In this document: one piece after another, positions 16,714 to 25,866 of the stretch | Numbering within the stretch: position 1 is the first letter of the stretch | Layout of the letters: each line of letters opens with the position of its first letter | From: an uncultured Helicobacter sp. | Lineage (GTDB): Bacteria; Campylobacterota; Campylobacteria; Campylobacterales; Helicobacteraceae | Length of the DNA: 64,000 bases | NCBI RefSeq assembly: GCF_937906905.1 | Contig: NZ_CALERY010000034.1 | Span: forward strand, 27,614 to 91,613 | Reading direction: 5' to 3' | Translations under genes and position numbers: made by a program | Notes under the pieces: model-generated | Database searches by the model: none | Told to the model about the DNA's origin: nothing | The model's input: only the letters and a program-made list of their open reading frames with translations

Positions 16714-17826
16714 ATGCGATTTAATGAAGAGTTAGCCAGTATTGCCACATACCAGGCGGGTAAGCCTATTGAAGAAGTTGTGCGAAACTTCGAGCTACGC
16801 GAGCAGGACATCATAAAGCTTGCGAGCAATGAAAATCCTTATGGCACTTCTGCGCGCGTGGTGCAGGCGATTAAAGACAATGCGCACAAAGCTCATCTCT
16901 ATCCAGATGATTCTATGCGTGCGCTTATTGAGCGGCTTTGCGCGCATTACCACATTAAAGATACAGAGTGTATTATTGGTGCAGGGAGCGACCAGATCAT
17001 TGAGCTGTGTATGCATGCCAAAACACATAAGGGAAGCAAGATTCTCATCGCTGGTGTTACATTTGCTATGTATGAGATTTATGCCAAGCATATTGGCGTA
17101 GAGGTTATCAAAACACCTAGCCAAACACACGATCTTGCCCAGTTCTATGAGCTTTTTATCCAGCATCGTCCTGATGTGGTGTTTCTCTGTGTGCCAAACA
17201 ACCCTCTGGGCGAGTGTCTAGGGCGCGATGAAGTGTATGAATTTATCGATCGCATAGGGCATGAGAGCGATGGCGAGACGCTTGTGGTGCTTGATGGTGC
17301 ATATCAGGAATTTGCCGCATATAAAGATTCGAGCAAGCGTATTTGCCCGCATGATCTTATTTCGCGCTTTTCGCATGTGATTTATTTGGGGACATTTTCT
17401 AAGGCATATGGGCTTGGTGGTATGCGTGTGGGCTATGGGATCGCGCAAGCTTCTATCATTCAAGCCCTTTATAAGCTTCGCGCACCTTTCAATATCACCA
17501 CGCTTAGCCTTGTGGCAGCGTGTGAGGTGTTTGATGATATGGAGTTTGTGGAGCGCACGATTGAGAGCAATTTTGTCCAAATGCGCAGATATGAAGAGTT
17601 TGCAGAATCTAGGGGGATTAGCTATATCCCATCTTATACCAATTTCATCACCTTTGTTTTGTCAAATCCTTATAATTCTTCTGTGATTTGCGATACACTT
17701 TTGCGAGAGGGGATTATCATTCGCAATCTTGCTTCTTATGGTATCAATGCCTTTCGCATAACCATTGGCACACAGGAGCAAAATAATCGCGTGCTATGCG
17801 CACTTGGCGAGATATTCTCGAGCTAG
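16714..17826 (+). CDS. hisC: Histidinol-phosphate aminotransferase
   Basis: PLP enzyme of histidine synthesis; related forms also transaminate aromatic amino acids. A 370-residue class-II fold I aminotransferase with LASNENPYGTS near residue 28, GAGSDQIIELC, VPNNPLGECLG, VVLDGAYQEFA, and the PLP Lys in GTFSKAYGLGGMRVGY. The clear ribosome site AAGGA is rather far upstream (about 16 bases). H. pylori lacks histidine synthesis, so this gene supports an enterohepatic-type relative. It lies immediately upstream of the fliF operon. Confidence 0.92.
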   Translation: MRFNEELASIATYQAGKPIEEVVRNFELREQDIIKLASNENPYGTSARVVQAIKDNAHKAHLYPDDSMRALIERLCAHYHIKDTECIIGAGSDQIIELCMHAKTHKGSKILIAGVTFAMYEIYAKHIGVEVIKTPSQTHDLAQFYELFIQHRPDVVFLCVPNNPLGECLGRDEVYEFIDRIGHESDGETLVVLDGAYQEFAAYKDSSKRICPHDLISRFSHVIYLGTFSKAYGLGGMRVGYGIAQASIIQALYKLRAPFNITTLSLVAACEVFDDMEFVERTIESNFVQMRRYEEFAESRGISYIPSYTNFITFVLSNPYNSSVICDTLLREGIIIRNLASYGINAFRITIGTQEQNNRVLCALGEIFSS

Positions 17827-17875
17827 CATGAATGGCAGTAAGTAGTAATAGGAAAATTTTGTAAGGATACAAATA

Positions 17876-19564
17876 GTGGATACCAAAACGCTTTTTGAAC
17901 GCATAACTAAAATCTATAATAACCTAAGTGGTAAGCAAAAAATCGTCATCACCGCAACGATTATCCTGCTTATTGGGTTTTTTGTATTTTTGCTTGTTTT
18001 TTCTAATAAGCAGGTGCAAAATTCCTATGGTGTGCTGTTTGAGGGCATGGATTCCTCGGATAATGCCCTAATTCTTCAGTATTTAAAAGACAACCAAATC
18101 CCTTACAGAATCCCGCGTAGTGATGTGATAGAAATCCCCAGTGAGCGCGTGGCAGAAGAGCGTATCGCGCTAGCAGCTCAAGGCATACCTAAGACCTCTA
18201 AAGTGGGCTTTGAGGTTTTTGATATCAATAATATCGCCGAGACGGATTTCACTCAGCAAGTCAAATTCTTGCGCGCCACGGAAGGCGAGCTTACGCGCAC
18301 AATAGAAGCTTTGGAGCCGATTTTTAAAGCAAATGTGCAGATTGCCAACCCTAAAGAATCGCTCTTTGTCTCCACAAGTATCCCGCCAACAGCGGCTGTT
18401 ATGGTGCAGTTAAAGCCTGGCAGTGCGCTTTCATCATTTCAAATTACCGGGATTAAAAATCTCGTTTCTGCTGCTATCCCAAAGCTCACGCCAGAGAATG
18501 TAAAAATTGTTGATGGCAATGGGATTCCGCTTGGAGAGGAAAATGATCTTGCCGGAATCAATGAAGTGCTTAAGCAGCGCCAGGCAATCGTCCATGCCGA
18601 TGAGCAAAAGCTCGCAGATAATATTGTGCGCCTGCTCTCTCCGCGTGCTGGAGGTTCCAACAAAGTTGTTGCAATCGTCAATCTCCAATACGACTGGAAT
18701 CAGCAAGAATCTGTCAAGCAGACATTCGATCCTGCCCAAGTTGTCCCGCGCTCAACAAAAGATTTCGAGCAGGAGAAGCAGGGTCCAGGCGAGAAGCGGA
18801 TTGGTGGGATTCCGGGTGTGGAGAGTAATGTCGGTCCTGTGCAGAATCTAGATTCTGATAATGGGCAAATCAAAGAACGCACGACAGAAAATATCGCTAA
18901 TAACGAGATTGGTACTGAAACAATCACAACTAAGCATGCTATGGGTAAGCCGCTGCGCCTCACGGCTTCCGTGCTTGTTAATGGTGGGCACAAGTTGGTG
19001 GTGGGTGATGATGGACAAGAGAGTTCAGAATATGTGCCTTTTACACCAGAGGAGCTTGCCAAGCTTGAAAATCTTGTCAAAAATGCCATAGGCTTTGATG
19101 AAAAGCGCGGGGATTCTGTAACTGTGTCTGACTGGGATTTCTCCAAAGGCGAAGCGATCAAAGTGCCAAAGACATTTGTCGAGAGAGCCACAAGCTTCAT
19201 GATGCAGTATGTCCCACTGCTTAAATATGTCATCATCGCCATTATCATCTTCATCTTTTACAAAAAAGTCATCGCGCCATTTGCAGAGCGTATGCTTGAA
19301 GTCCAAGATGCAGAAGACGATAAGATTGAATCGCTCTTTGAGGTTGATGATGACGATGATGAAGCGAGCTCGCGCTTTGGCGAGCTTCGCAAACGAGTTG
19401 AAGAGCAGCTTGGCATTAGTGGGGGTGGATTTAGTGAAGATGAGGTGAAATACGAAGTGCTGCTTGAAAAAATCAAAGCTGCCATTCAGGAGAAACCAGA
19501 GGAAATCGCCTCTCTATTCCAAAAGCTTATCCACGATGAAATCGGCTTAGAGAAGTCTAGCTAG
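17876..19564 (+). CDS. fliF: Flagellar MS-ring protein FliF
   Basis: Forms the inner-membrane MS ring of the flagellar basal body. A membrane helix at about residues 23-44, periplasmic ring-building motifs (SYGVLFEGMDSSDNALI, ARVQIA-like NVQIANPKESLF, TPENVKIVDGNG), a second helix near 442-460 and the C-terminal FliG-binding segment after an acidic DDDDDE stretch. At 562 residues the length is normal. It starts at GTG with AAGGA before it. fliG and fliH follow with very short gaps or overlap. Confidence 0.97.
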   Translation: MDTKTLFERITKIYNNLSGKQKIVITATIILLIGFFVFLLVFSNKQVQNSYGVLFEGMDSSDNALILQYLKDNQIPYRIPRSDVIEIPSERVAEERIALAAQGIPKTSKVGFEVFDINNIAETDFTQQVKFLRATEGELTRTIEALEPIFKANVQIANPKESLFVSTSIPPTAAVMVQLKPGSALSSFQITGIKNLVSAAIPKLTPENVKIVDGNGIPLGEENDLAGINEVLKQRQAIVHADEQKLADNIVRLLSPRAGGSNKVVAIVNLQYDWNQQESVKQTFDPAQVVPRSTKDFEQEKQGPGEKRIGGIPGVESNVGPVQNLDSDNGQIKERTTENIANNEIGTETITTKHAMGKPLRLTASVLVNGGHKLVVGDDGQESSEYVPFTPEELAKLENLVKNAIGFDEKRGDSVTVSDWDFSKGEAIKVPKTFVERATSFMMQYVPLLKYVIIAIIIFIFYKKVIAPFAERMLEVQDAEDDKIESLFEVDDDDDEASSRFGELRKRVEEQLGISGGGFSEDEVKYEVLLEKIKAAIQEKPEEIASLFQKLIHDEIGLEKSS

Positions 19565-19573
19565 GAGGATTTG

Positions 19574-20608
19574 ATGAGTTTGCAGCTAAATCAACGCCAA
19601 AGAGCACAATATGATGAGCTCTCAATGTCGGAGAAAATCGCTATTTTGCTAATCCAAGTAGGCGAGGAGCTTACCAGCGAGATTTTCAAAAACCTTGATA
19701 TCGATGGGATTACCGAAGTTTCCAAGCAAATTATGCAGCTAAAAGGCACGGACAAAGCCATCGGCGGTGCGGTGCTAGAAGAGTTTTATGCGATTTTTCA
19801 GTCTAATCAATACATCAACAGCGGTGGGCTTGACTATGCTAGGGAGCTACTTAATAAAGCTCTTGGACCAGAAGAAGCCAAGCGGATTTTGGACAAGCTT
19901 GCCAAAACTATGCAATCTGCCAAAAACTTCGCCTATCTTAGTAAAATCCGCCCGCAACAGCTTGCAGATTTTATCGTCAATGAGCACCCCCAAACTATCG
20001 CGCTTATCCTTGCGCATATGGACGCAAGCAGTGCGGCAGAGACCTTGGGGCATTTTAGCGATGATAATATGCGCGCAGAAATCGCTATCCGTATGGCAAA
20101 TCTCGGCGATATTTCACCAAATGTCGTCAAGCGCGTCTCCACCGTGCTAGAAAACAAGCTAGAATCCTTAACGAGCTACAAAGTCGAAGTGGGCGGTCCA
20201 AGGGCAGTTGCGGAGATGTTTAACCGCCTTGGGCAAAAGGCTGCCAAATCCACGCTTTCTTATATCGAGCAAATCGATGAGCAGCTAGCAAATGAGATTA
20301 AAGAGATGATGTTTACCTTTGAAGATATTGTCAATCTTGATAAAAATGCTATTAGAGAGATTCTCAAAGTCGCGGATAAAAAAGACCTTACAATGGCATT
20401 AAAAGCTGCCAATGACAGCTTGAAGCAAAAATTCCTTGATCAAATGAGCACCAGGGCTAGTGAGCAATTCATTGAAGAAATGCAGTTCTTGGGCGCGGTG
20501 CGTATGCGCGATGTCGAAGCTGCCCAGCGCAAGATCGTAGAAGCGGTGCAGACACTTTCAGAGCAGGGGCTTATCCAAGTAGGCGAAGAGGAGGATGTCG
20601 TTGAGTAA
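19574..20608 (+). CDS. fliG: Flagellar motor switch protein FliG
   Basis: Rotor protein linking FliF to the C-ring and receiving torque from the stator. The middle domain has the conserved NEHPQTIALILAHMD; the C-terminal torque helix includes MMFTFEDIVNLDKNAIREIL with charged residues in place. At 344 residues it is full length. The ATG at 19574 has AGGAGG upstream and is preferred to TTG at 19571. Its end overlaps fliH by 14 bases. Confidence 0.97.
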   Translation: MSLQLNQRQRAQYDELSMSEKIAILLIQVGEELTSEIFKNLDIDGITEVSKQIMQLKGTDKAIGGAVLEEFYAIFQSNQYINSGGLDYARELLNKALGPEEAKRILDKLAKTMQSAKNFAYLSKIRPQQLADFIVNEHPQTIALILAHMDASSAAETLGHFSDDNMRAEIAIRMANLGDISPNVVKRVSTVLENKLESLTSYKVEVGGPRAVAEMFNRLGQKAAKSTLSYIEQIDEQLANEIKEMMFTFEDIVNLDKNAIREILKVADKKDLTMALKAANDSLKQKFLDQMSTRASEQFIEEMQFLGAVRMRDVEAAQRKIVEAVQTLSEQGLIQVGEEEDVVE

Positions 20609-21389
20609 TTTTTCAGAAGATAGTCTCATCACCAAAAATCATATTGAAAAGCATAGAATCAGCAAGTATGAGTTCCGCCCTATTGTGACAGATGAAGTGG
20701 ATTCTAAGCCCAAAGCCCCAGAATCCGCTCAAGCCCCCAGCTTGCCCCCAGCAGCACAGAGCATTGGAGAAGATAGTATAGAAAAAGAGCTGATAGAAAA
20801 GCTGCTGCAAAAAACCGATGAGCTCTCGAGCTCGCTTGCAAAGCTGCAAATCCAGTTTGAAAAGCAGCAGCTTGAAATGGAGGAGAGGGTCAATACTGCA
20901 CGCAATGACGCCTACAAAGATGGGCTAAAAGAAGGTGAAGAAAAAACACGCCAAGCCCTAGAGACTGATGTGCAAAAGGAGCGCGCCGCCCTTGTAGAAT
21001 CTGCTATCAATCTTGACAAAGCTATGCAAGCTTCCCAGACGCATTTGCGCGAGCTAGAGAAAGAGCTAAGTGCCATTGCTGTGGATATTGCAAGAGAGGT
21101 GATCGCAAAAGAAGTGGAGAAAGATAGCGCGGCTGTGGCATTAGCCTTGGCAAAGGAGCTGCTAGGCTCAATCGCCGATGCCACTGATGTGCAAATCCGC
21201 GTCAATCCGCTTGACTACCACACTCTAACCCAAGAGCTAAAAGATCACCCCAAGCTAAAAATAGAAGCGGATAATGCTATCACCAAAGGTGGTGTGATTA
21301 TCGCAAATGGCGGTGGGATCATCGATGGCACTATCACCAATCGCTATAAAACTTTAAAACAAAGCGTTTTGGATAATTTGAAAGACTAG
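20595..21389 (+). CDS. fliH: Flagellar export ATPase regulator FliH
   Basis: Negative regulator and stator of the FliI ATPase in the flagellar type III export apparatus. The 264 residues comprise a disordered N-terminus (about 1-65), a long coiled coil (70-150; Lys/Glu-rich with EEKTRQAL and LRELEKELSAI) and a C-terminal V-type ATPase E-subunit-like domain ending KTLKQSVLDNL. It starts inside fliG in another frame. dxs follows after eight bases, as in H. pylori. Confidence 0.93.
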   Translation: MSLSNFSEDSLITKNHIEKHRISKYEFRPIVTDEVDSKPKAPESAQAPSLPPAAQSIGEDSIEKELIEKLLQKTDELSSSLAKLQIQFEKQQLEMEERVNTARNDAYKDGLKEGEEKTRQALETDVQKERAALVESAINLDKAMQASQTHLRELEKELSAIAVDIAREVIAKEVEKDSAAVALALAKELLGSIADATDVQIRVNPLDYHTLTQELKDHPKLKIEADNAITKGGVIIANGGGIIDGTITNRYKTLKQSVLDNLKD

Positions 21390-21397
21390 GGCGTTGT

Positions 21398-23260
21398 ATG
21401 GCAGTTTTCCCCCAAAAACCCATAAAGCAAATGGATTTAGCAGAGCTAGAGAAGCTATGCGCTGATATTCGCGCTAGAATTTTAGAGGTTGTGAGCCAAA
21501 ATGGTGGGCATTTGAGCTCGACACTTGGCGCAGTGGAGCTAATCGTGGCTATGCACTATGTCTTTGACTACACAAAATCCCCCTTTATCTTTGATGTCTC
21601 CCACCAAGCCTATGCGCATAAGCTCCTAACAGGGCGGTATGATGAGTTTGCGAGCTTGCGGAAGTTTGGGGGGGTGAGTGGATTCTGCGCTCCTAGGGAG
21701 TCAAGCGCGGACTATTTTGTCGCCGGGCATAGCTCGACTTCGATTTCACTAGGTGTGGGCGCGGCAAAGGCTATGGCTTTACGCGGTGAAAAAGCAATGC
21801 CCATTGTGCTGATTGGCGATGGGAGTATGAGTGCTGGGCTTGTGTATGAGGCGTTAAATGAGCTAGGCGATAGAAAATACCCTATGCTTATTATTTTGAA
21901 TGATAATGAAATGAGTATCGCCAAGCCCATAGGCGCGATTTCTAAGCATTTATCGCAAATCATCTCCCACCCAATGTATCAATCGTTTCGCAATTTCACA
22001 AAAAAATGGCTAGAGAAAATGCCAGATTCTGCGACTTATCTCGCCAAACGCTTTGAAGAGTCGCTAAAGCTTATCACCCCCGGGATTTTGTTTGAAGAAA
22101 TGGGGATTGACTACATCGGTCCAGTTGATGGACATAGTCTTAGTGATCTCATCTTTTGCTTTAAAAGGGCGCAGGATTTGGGGCGACCAGTGATTGTGCA
22201 TACACAAACGATTAAGGGCAAGGGCTATGAGATTGCTGAGGGTCCTTATGAGAAGTGGCACGGGGTAGGGGCGTTTGATCTCCAAACAGGGCAGGCACTC
22301 AAAAAGCCCAGCCCAAAGCCCACGCCCACGCAGGTGTATGCTACCACACTAGCAAAACTTGCTAAAGATGATGCAAGAGTTGTAGGCGTTACAGCAGCGA
22401 TGCCCGGAGGCACGGGGCTAGGCGAGCTAATTGACACTTATCCTAATCGATTCTGGGACACAGGCATTGCCGAGCAGCATAGTGTAACCTCTATGGCGGC
22501 GATGGCAAAGGAGGGCTTTATCCCCTTTGTGAGTATTTACTCGACATTTTTGCAGCGTGCCTTTGATCAAATTATCCACGATGTGGGGATTATGGGGCTG
22601 CCGGTGCGCTTTAGCATTGATAGGGCTGGGATTGTAGGCGAAGATGGCGAGACACATCAAGGGCTTTTTGATATTGCGTATTTGCGTATGATTCCGGGGC
22701 TTGTGCTTTTCGCTCCGCGTGATAATGCTACGCTTAAGCTCGCCATAGAGTTTGCCTACAACTTCTCTAGCGCGCCTTGTGCCTACCGCTATCCGCGCAA
22801 TGCCTTCTGCCTAGAAGAAGGTAGCTATAAAGCAAGGGAATTTGTGCTAGGTGAGCTAGAAGTTTTGCAGCAGGGCAGGCAAATCGCGCTTATTGGCTAT
22901 GGCAATGGCGTGGGCAGGGCGGATAAAGTCTATCGCGCTTTGTGTGATTTGGGCTTTGCTCCTAGTCTTATTGATCTGCGTTTTTGCAAGCCGCTACCAC
23001 AAGAGCTAGAATCCACTTTGCGCAGTCATACAATCGCCTTTGTCTTTAGCGATAGTTATAGAGATGGCGGCGTGGGTAGCGCGATATTGGAGCAGGCAAG
23101 CGCGTGGGAGGTGCTGCTGCCACTTTATAGCCTTGAGCTAGAATCCACTTTTGTCCCGCACGGCGATACAAAGAGTGTCGAGCACTCGGTGGGGCTTAGC
23201 GAGCAGGCGTTGCTTGAGCGCGTGCTTATCAAGCTTAAATCCCACAATATCACTCCATAG
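21398..23260 (+). CDS. dxs: 1-deoxy-D-xylulose-5-phosphate synthase
   Basis: Thiamine-diphosphate enzyme joining pyruvate and glyceraldehyde 3-phosphate in the first step of the MEP isoprenoid pathway. It has the ThDP motif GDGSMSAGLVYEALNE, HLSSTLGAVEL at the N-terminus, YIGPVDGH, the central GIAEQHSVTSMAAMA with the catalytic Glu, and DRAGIVGEDGETHQG. At 620 residues it is full length. The later MEP enzyme dxr is also in this window at 56.4 kb. Confidence 0.97.
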   Translation: MAVFPQKPIKQMDLAELEKLCADIRARILEVVSQNGGHLSSTLGAVELIVAMHYVFDYTKSPFIFDVSHQAYAHKLLTGRYDEFASLRKFGGVSGFCAPRESSADYFVAGHSSTSISLGVGAAKAMALRGEKAMPIVLIGDGSMSAGLVYEALNELGDRKYPMLIILNDNEMSIAKPIGAISKHLSQIISHPMYQSFRNFTKKWLEKMPDSATYLAKRFEESLKLITPGILFEEMGIDYIGPVDGHSLSDLIFCFKRAQDLGRPVIVHTQTIKGKGYEIAEGPYEKWHGVGAFDLQTGQALKKPSPKPTPTQVYATTLAKLAKDDARVVGVTAAMPGGTGLGELIDTYPNRFWDTGIAEQHSVTSMAAMAKEGFIPFVSIYSTFLQRAFDQIIHDVGIMGLPVRFSIDRAGIVGEDGETHQGLFDIAYLRMIPGLVLFAPRDNATLKLAIEFAYNFSSAPCAYRYPRNAFCLEEGSYKAREFVLGELEVLQQGRQIALIGYGNGVGRADKVYRALCDLGFAPSLIDLRFCKPLPQELESTLRSHTIAFVFSDSYRDGGVGSAILEQASAWEVLLPLYSLELESTFVPHGDTKSVEHSVGLSEQALLERVLIKLKSHNITP

Positions 23261-23268
23261 GCGCGGCT

Positions 23269-23688
23269 ATGAGTATAGAGCATAAAGAGGGCTTTGAGTT
23301 TAGCTTTGATAGCTCTGCTTGTGGGAGCTGCGGAGGGCGGTGCTGCGTGGGCGAGAGTGGCTATATCTTTCTCACGCTCAAAGAAGCAGAATCTATCGCC
23401 ACATTTTTAGGGGTGGGGTTTGAGGACTTTGTCTTGCGCTATGTGAAAAAGGTGGGCTATCGCTTTTCACTGATTGAAAAGCCTTATGAAGATGGCTTTG
23501 CGTGCGTGTTTTTTGACACCGCAAAAAAGCAGTGCGGGATTTATGCCACTCGCCCAGCGCAGTGCAGGGAGTTTCCATTTTGGGAGGGACTTAGGGCAAG
23601 AGAGCAGCTTGCGGAGCTTTGCGCACTTTGCCCGGGTGTTGTGCGCTGTGAAAACAAAGCAGAGCCACCAAACAAGGCGCACCCATGA
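23269..23688 (+). CDS. YkgJ-family Cys-cluster protein
   Basis: A 139-residue cytosolic protein of the zinc/iron-chelating YkgJ family (UPF0153). The first Cys group is ACGSCGGRCC (C-x2-C-x3-C-C) near residue 17. Further Cys are in FACVFFD, KQCGIY, AQCREFP and the terminal LCALCPGVVRC. Function is unknown for the family, with metal binding inferred from the Cys pattern. It overlaps the following TPR gene by four bases (ATGA), so the two are translationally coupled. Confidence 0.85.
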   Translation: MSIEHKEGFEFSFDSSACGSCGGRCCVGESGYIFLTLKEAESIATFLGVGFEDFVLRYVKKVGYRFSLIEKPYEDGFACVFFDTAKKQCGIYATRPAQCREFPFWEGLRAREQLAELCALCPGVVRCENKAEPPNKAHP

Positions 23689-25058
23689 GAGGGGCACTCT
23701 TTCGTATGGCTTCTTGCGTAATGCTATGCTCTGCTATGCTCTGGGCGCATAGTGGCGAGGACGCTGCCATGCTGCGTGGGGCAGATAGCCTATATCATAG
23801 GGATTTTGCAAGCTCATTTGATGAGTTTATCGTGCTCTTTGATGAGACGCACGAGCCCTACTACGCTAGGCTTGCAGCTCAAGCAGCGATGGGTAAAGGC
23901 GACTTAGAAGCCGCCCAGCGGCTAGCCGAGCTATATATCAAGCTAAGTGGCGATCGCGACGATAGCGTGGTGAATAAGATTCTGGCTGATAGCTATGCCA
24001 AGCAAGGGCAAATCACAAAAGCCTTGCAGGTGCTTGAGCGCGTGTATAAGCAAGAGCCCACGCCAGAAATCACTGAAGTGCTCGCCAATATGTATATGCT
24101 AAACCAGCAAGCCGCCAAAGCCCAGGGGCTTTACGCTGCGCTCTATGCAGAAAATCGCAATACAGAGCTGCTAAAAAAGCTGTTCATGTGTTTGGCATTT
24201 CAGCAAAAGCACCAGGAAGCCTTAGCTACGCTTTCAGGGCATTTGCTTGAAGTTGGCTGCGAGGGGGCGTTTTGCGAGGAGAGTTTGCGGTTTTATGAGG
24301 ATTTGCAGGGGCTTGACATGGCAAAAAATGTCTTTGAAGAAATCTACAAAACCAACCCCACAATCCCAAATGCGACGAATTTCATGCGCGTGTTAATCGT
24401 GCTTAAGGACTACCAAGAAGCCCAGGGTGTGGCTAAGGCATTTCCATTTGATAAGGGATTACTGCTTGATTTGTATGTCATGCAGGGCGATTTTGTCAAA
24501 GCCCAAAAAGAAGCCACTCATATTTATACGCAAAGTGGTAATCCTCGATTTCTCGCTCTAGAGGCGATTTATAGTTTTAATGCGCTTTCCCAGCCCACCC
24601 GAGCAGACGCCCAAGCAATCGCCAAAAAGCTAGACAAAGCCATTACACTTCTTCAAAAAGAAGCTTTAGAATCTAAGAAAAAGCCTACATCGCAAGATTC
24701 TTTCCAGAGAGATGTGTTTCAAGATGCGTTTTTTTATAACTTTTATGGCTATTTGTTGATTGATTATGAGCTTAATATTAAGCGTGGTGTAGAGTATGTC
24801 AAAAAGGCTCTAGTGATTGAGCCTTATGCTATTGCTTATATCGACTCGCTGGCGTGGGGGTATTACAAGCTTGGGGATTGTGAAAACGCGCTTAAGGCGT
24901 TTGCCCAAATCCCAAAAGATCAGGTGGAGAGAGAAGAGGAGCTGCGCGCACATCAGTATCAAATCCTAGGGGTGTGCCAGAATCCTGCCAAATCCGCTAA
25001 AGAATCTCTGCCAAGCCCAGCACCTAAAAACCCCACACCAAAAAGCACAAAAGAGTAG
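23685..25058 (+). CDS. Secreted tetratricopeptide-repeat protein
   Basis: A 457-residue protein with an N-terminal signal peptide (about residues 1-22, MASCVMLCSAMLWAHS after the first Met) and many helical TPR-type pairs. AAQAAMGKGDLEAAQRLAEL, LADSYAKQGQITKALQVLER and AYIDSLAWGYYKLGDCENAL are good examples. TPRs mediate protein contacts; the partner is unknown. The C-terminal 30 residues are Pro/Ser/Lys-rich. It is coupled to the upstream YkgJ gene and followed by the TrpC-like gene six bases later. Confidence 0.8.
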   Translation: MRGALFRMASCVMLCSAMLWAHSGEDAAMLRGADSLYHRDFASSFDEFIVLFDETHEPYYARLAAQAAMGKGDLEAAQRLAELYIKLSGDRDDSVVNKILADSYAKQGQITKALQVLERVYKQEPTPEITEVLANMYMLNQQAAKAQGLYAALYAENRNTELLKKLFMCLAFQQKHQEALATLSGHLLEVGCEGAFCEESLRFYEDLQGLDMAKNVFEEIYKTNPTIPNATNFMRVLIVLKDYQEAQGVAKAFPFDKGLLLDLYVMQGDFVKAQKEATHIYTQSGNPRFLALEAIYSFNALSQPTRADAQAIAKKLDKAITLLQKEALESKKKPTSQDSFQRDVFQDAFFYNFYGYLLIDYELNIKRGVEYVKKALVIEPYAIAYIDSLAWGYYKLGDCENALKAFAQIPKDQVEREEELRAHQYQILGVCQNPAKSAKESLPSPAPKNPTPKSTKE

Positions 25059-25063
25059 ATGAT

Positions 25064-25864
25064 ATGGATTTGACTTCCTTAGATTCTGGGCAATTAGATT
25101 TAAAAGCATTGGATTCTGGCGGGCTAGATTCTGCTCTAGCGCGCGATCATAGCGCTAGTAGCACGCGCGCTACTAGCGAGTTTTTTGCACATTTGGAGCA
25201 GAATCTCGCACGAGAGCAGGAGATAGCGCCTTTTGATTTGCTGGGGCGCTCACTCTCCTATAATCCCTACCCACCACGCTTTAAGGAGATGTTTCCTAGC
25301 TTAGATTCTACAAGTGTCAATATGCCTGCAGTCATGGTGCGAGGTTTTGGATTTGAGGCACTAGAGGGGATTGTCGCCAAGCAGCCCGCGCTTATCGTGC
25401 TAGATCTCGCACGCGATGAGTTGGCGCGCCCAAGTGGCGAGGGGCTAGAGTGTGTGGGGTATTTGCGCCATTATACAAACGCACTCATCGTGCTTAGGGA
25501 CTATTTCATCAATCCTTACCAGATGCTCCAGGCACTCGTGTATGGCGCAGATGCAATCATGCTTAATCACCTGCCTAAAAATGCTAAAGCTTTGCTAGAT
25601 TTTGCATTTAGGCTAAATCTCATGTCCTTTGCATTCATAGAGAGTCCAAAGGACATTAAGCGTGCAATTATGGCAAGGAGTGAGGGGCTGGCAGTCGTGG
25701 AGTCGATATATGATGAAGTAGCTACGCTGATCCCTAGGCAAAAATGTCTAGCCAAGCTTGTCTTAGAATCTAGAGGGGCGGATTCTAGCGCGCTGGATTC
25801 TGCTATGCCAGGCTCCAAATCACGCTCTAGCCGTGTGCCAGATTTTACCTGCGTGTCGATGTAG
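25064..25864 (+). CDS. TrpC-like (indole-3-glycerol-phosphate synthase-like) pseudoenzyme
   Basis: A 266-residue protein whose core (about residues 90-225) resembles indole-3-glycerol-phosphate synthase. LRDYFINPYQ followed by ALVYGADAIMLN matches the family's LRKDFIIDPYQ and EARAAGADAILL. The catalytic Lys of the KDF motif aligns with Arg here, and the N-terminal PSxSKG motif is not evident, so normal catalysis is unlikely. Both termini are motif-derived: LDSGQLDLKALDSGGLDS at the start and ESRGADSSALDSAMPGS near the end. No trp genes are nearby; it sits between a TPR protein and a pseudouridine synthase. Confidence 0.65.
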   Translation: MDLTSLDSGQLDLKALDSGGLDSALARDHSASSTRATSEFFAHLEQNLAREQEIAPFDLLGRSLSYNPYPPRFKEMFPSLDSTSVNMPAVMVRGFGFEALEGIVAKQPALIVLDLARDELARPSGEGLECVGYLRHYTNALIVLRDYFINPYQMLQALVYGADAIMLNHLPKNAKALLDFAFRLNLMSFAFIESPKDIKRAIMARSEGLAVVESIYDEVATLIPRQKCLAKLVLESRGADSSALDSAMPGSKSRSSRVPDFTCVSM

Positions 25865-25866
25865 GG

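Noticed and set aside
18700..19254. 184-codon minus-strand frame
   Set aside because: Lies fully inside fliF, antisense, with Ser/Pro-rich composition typical of a shadow frame.
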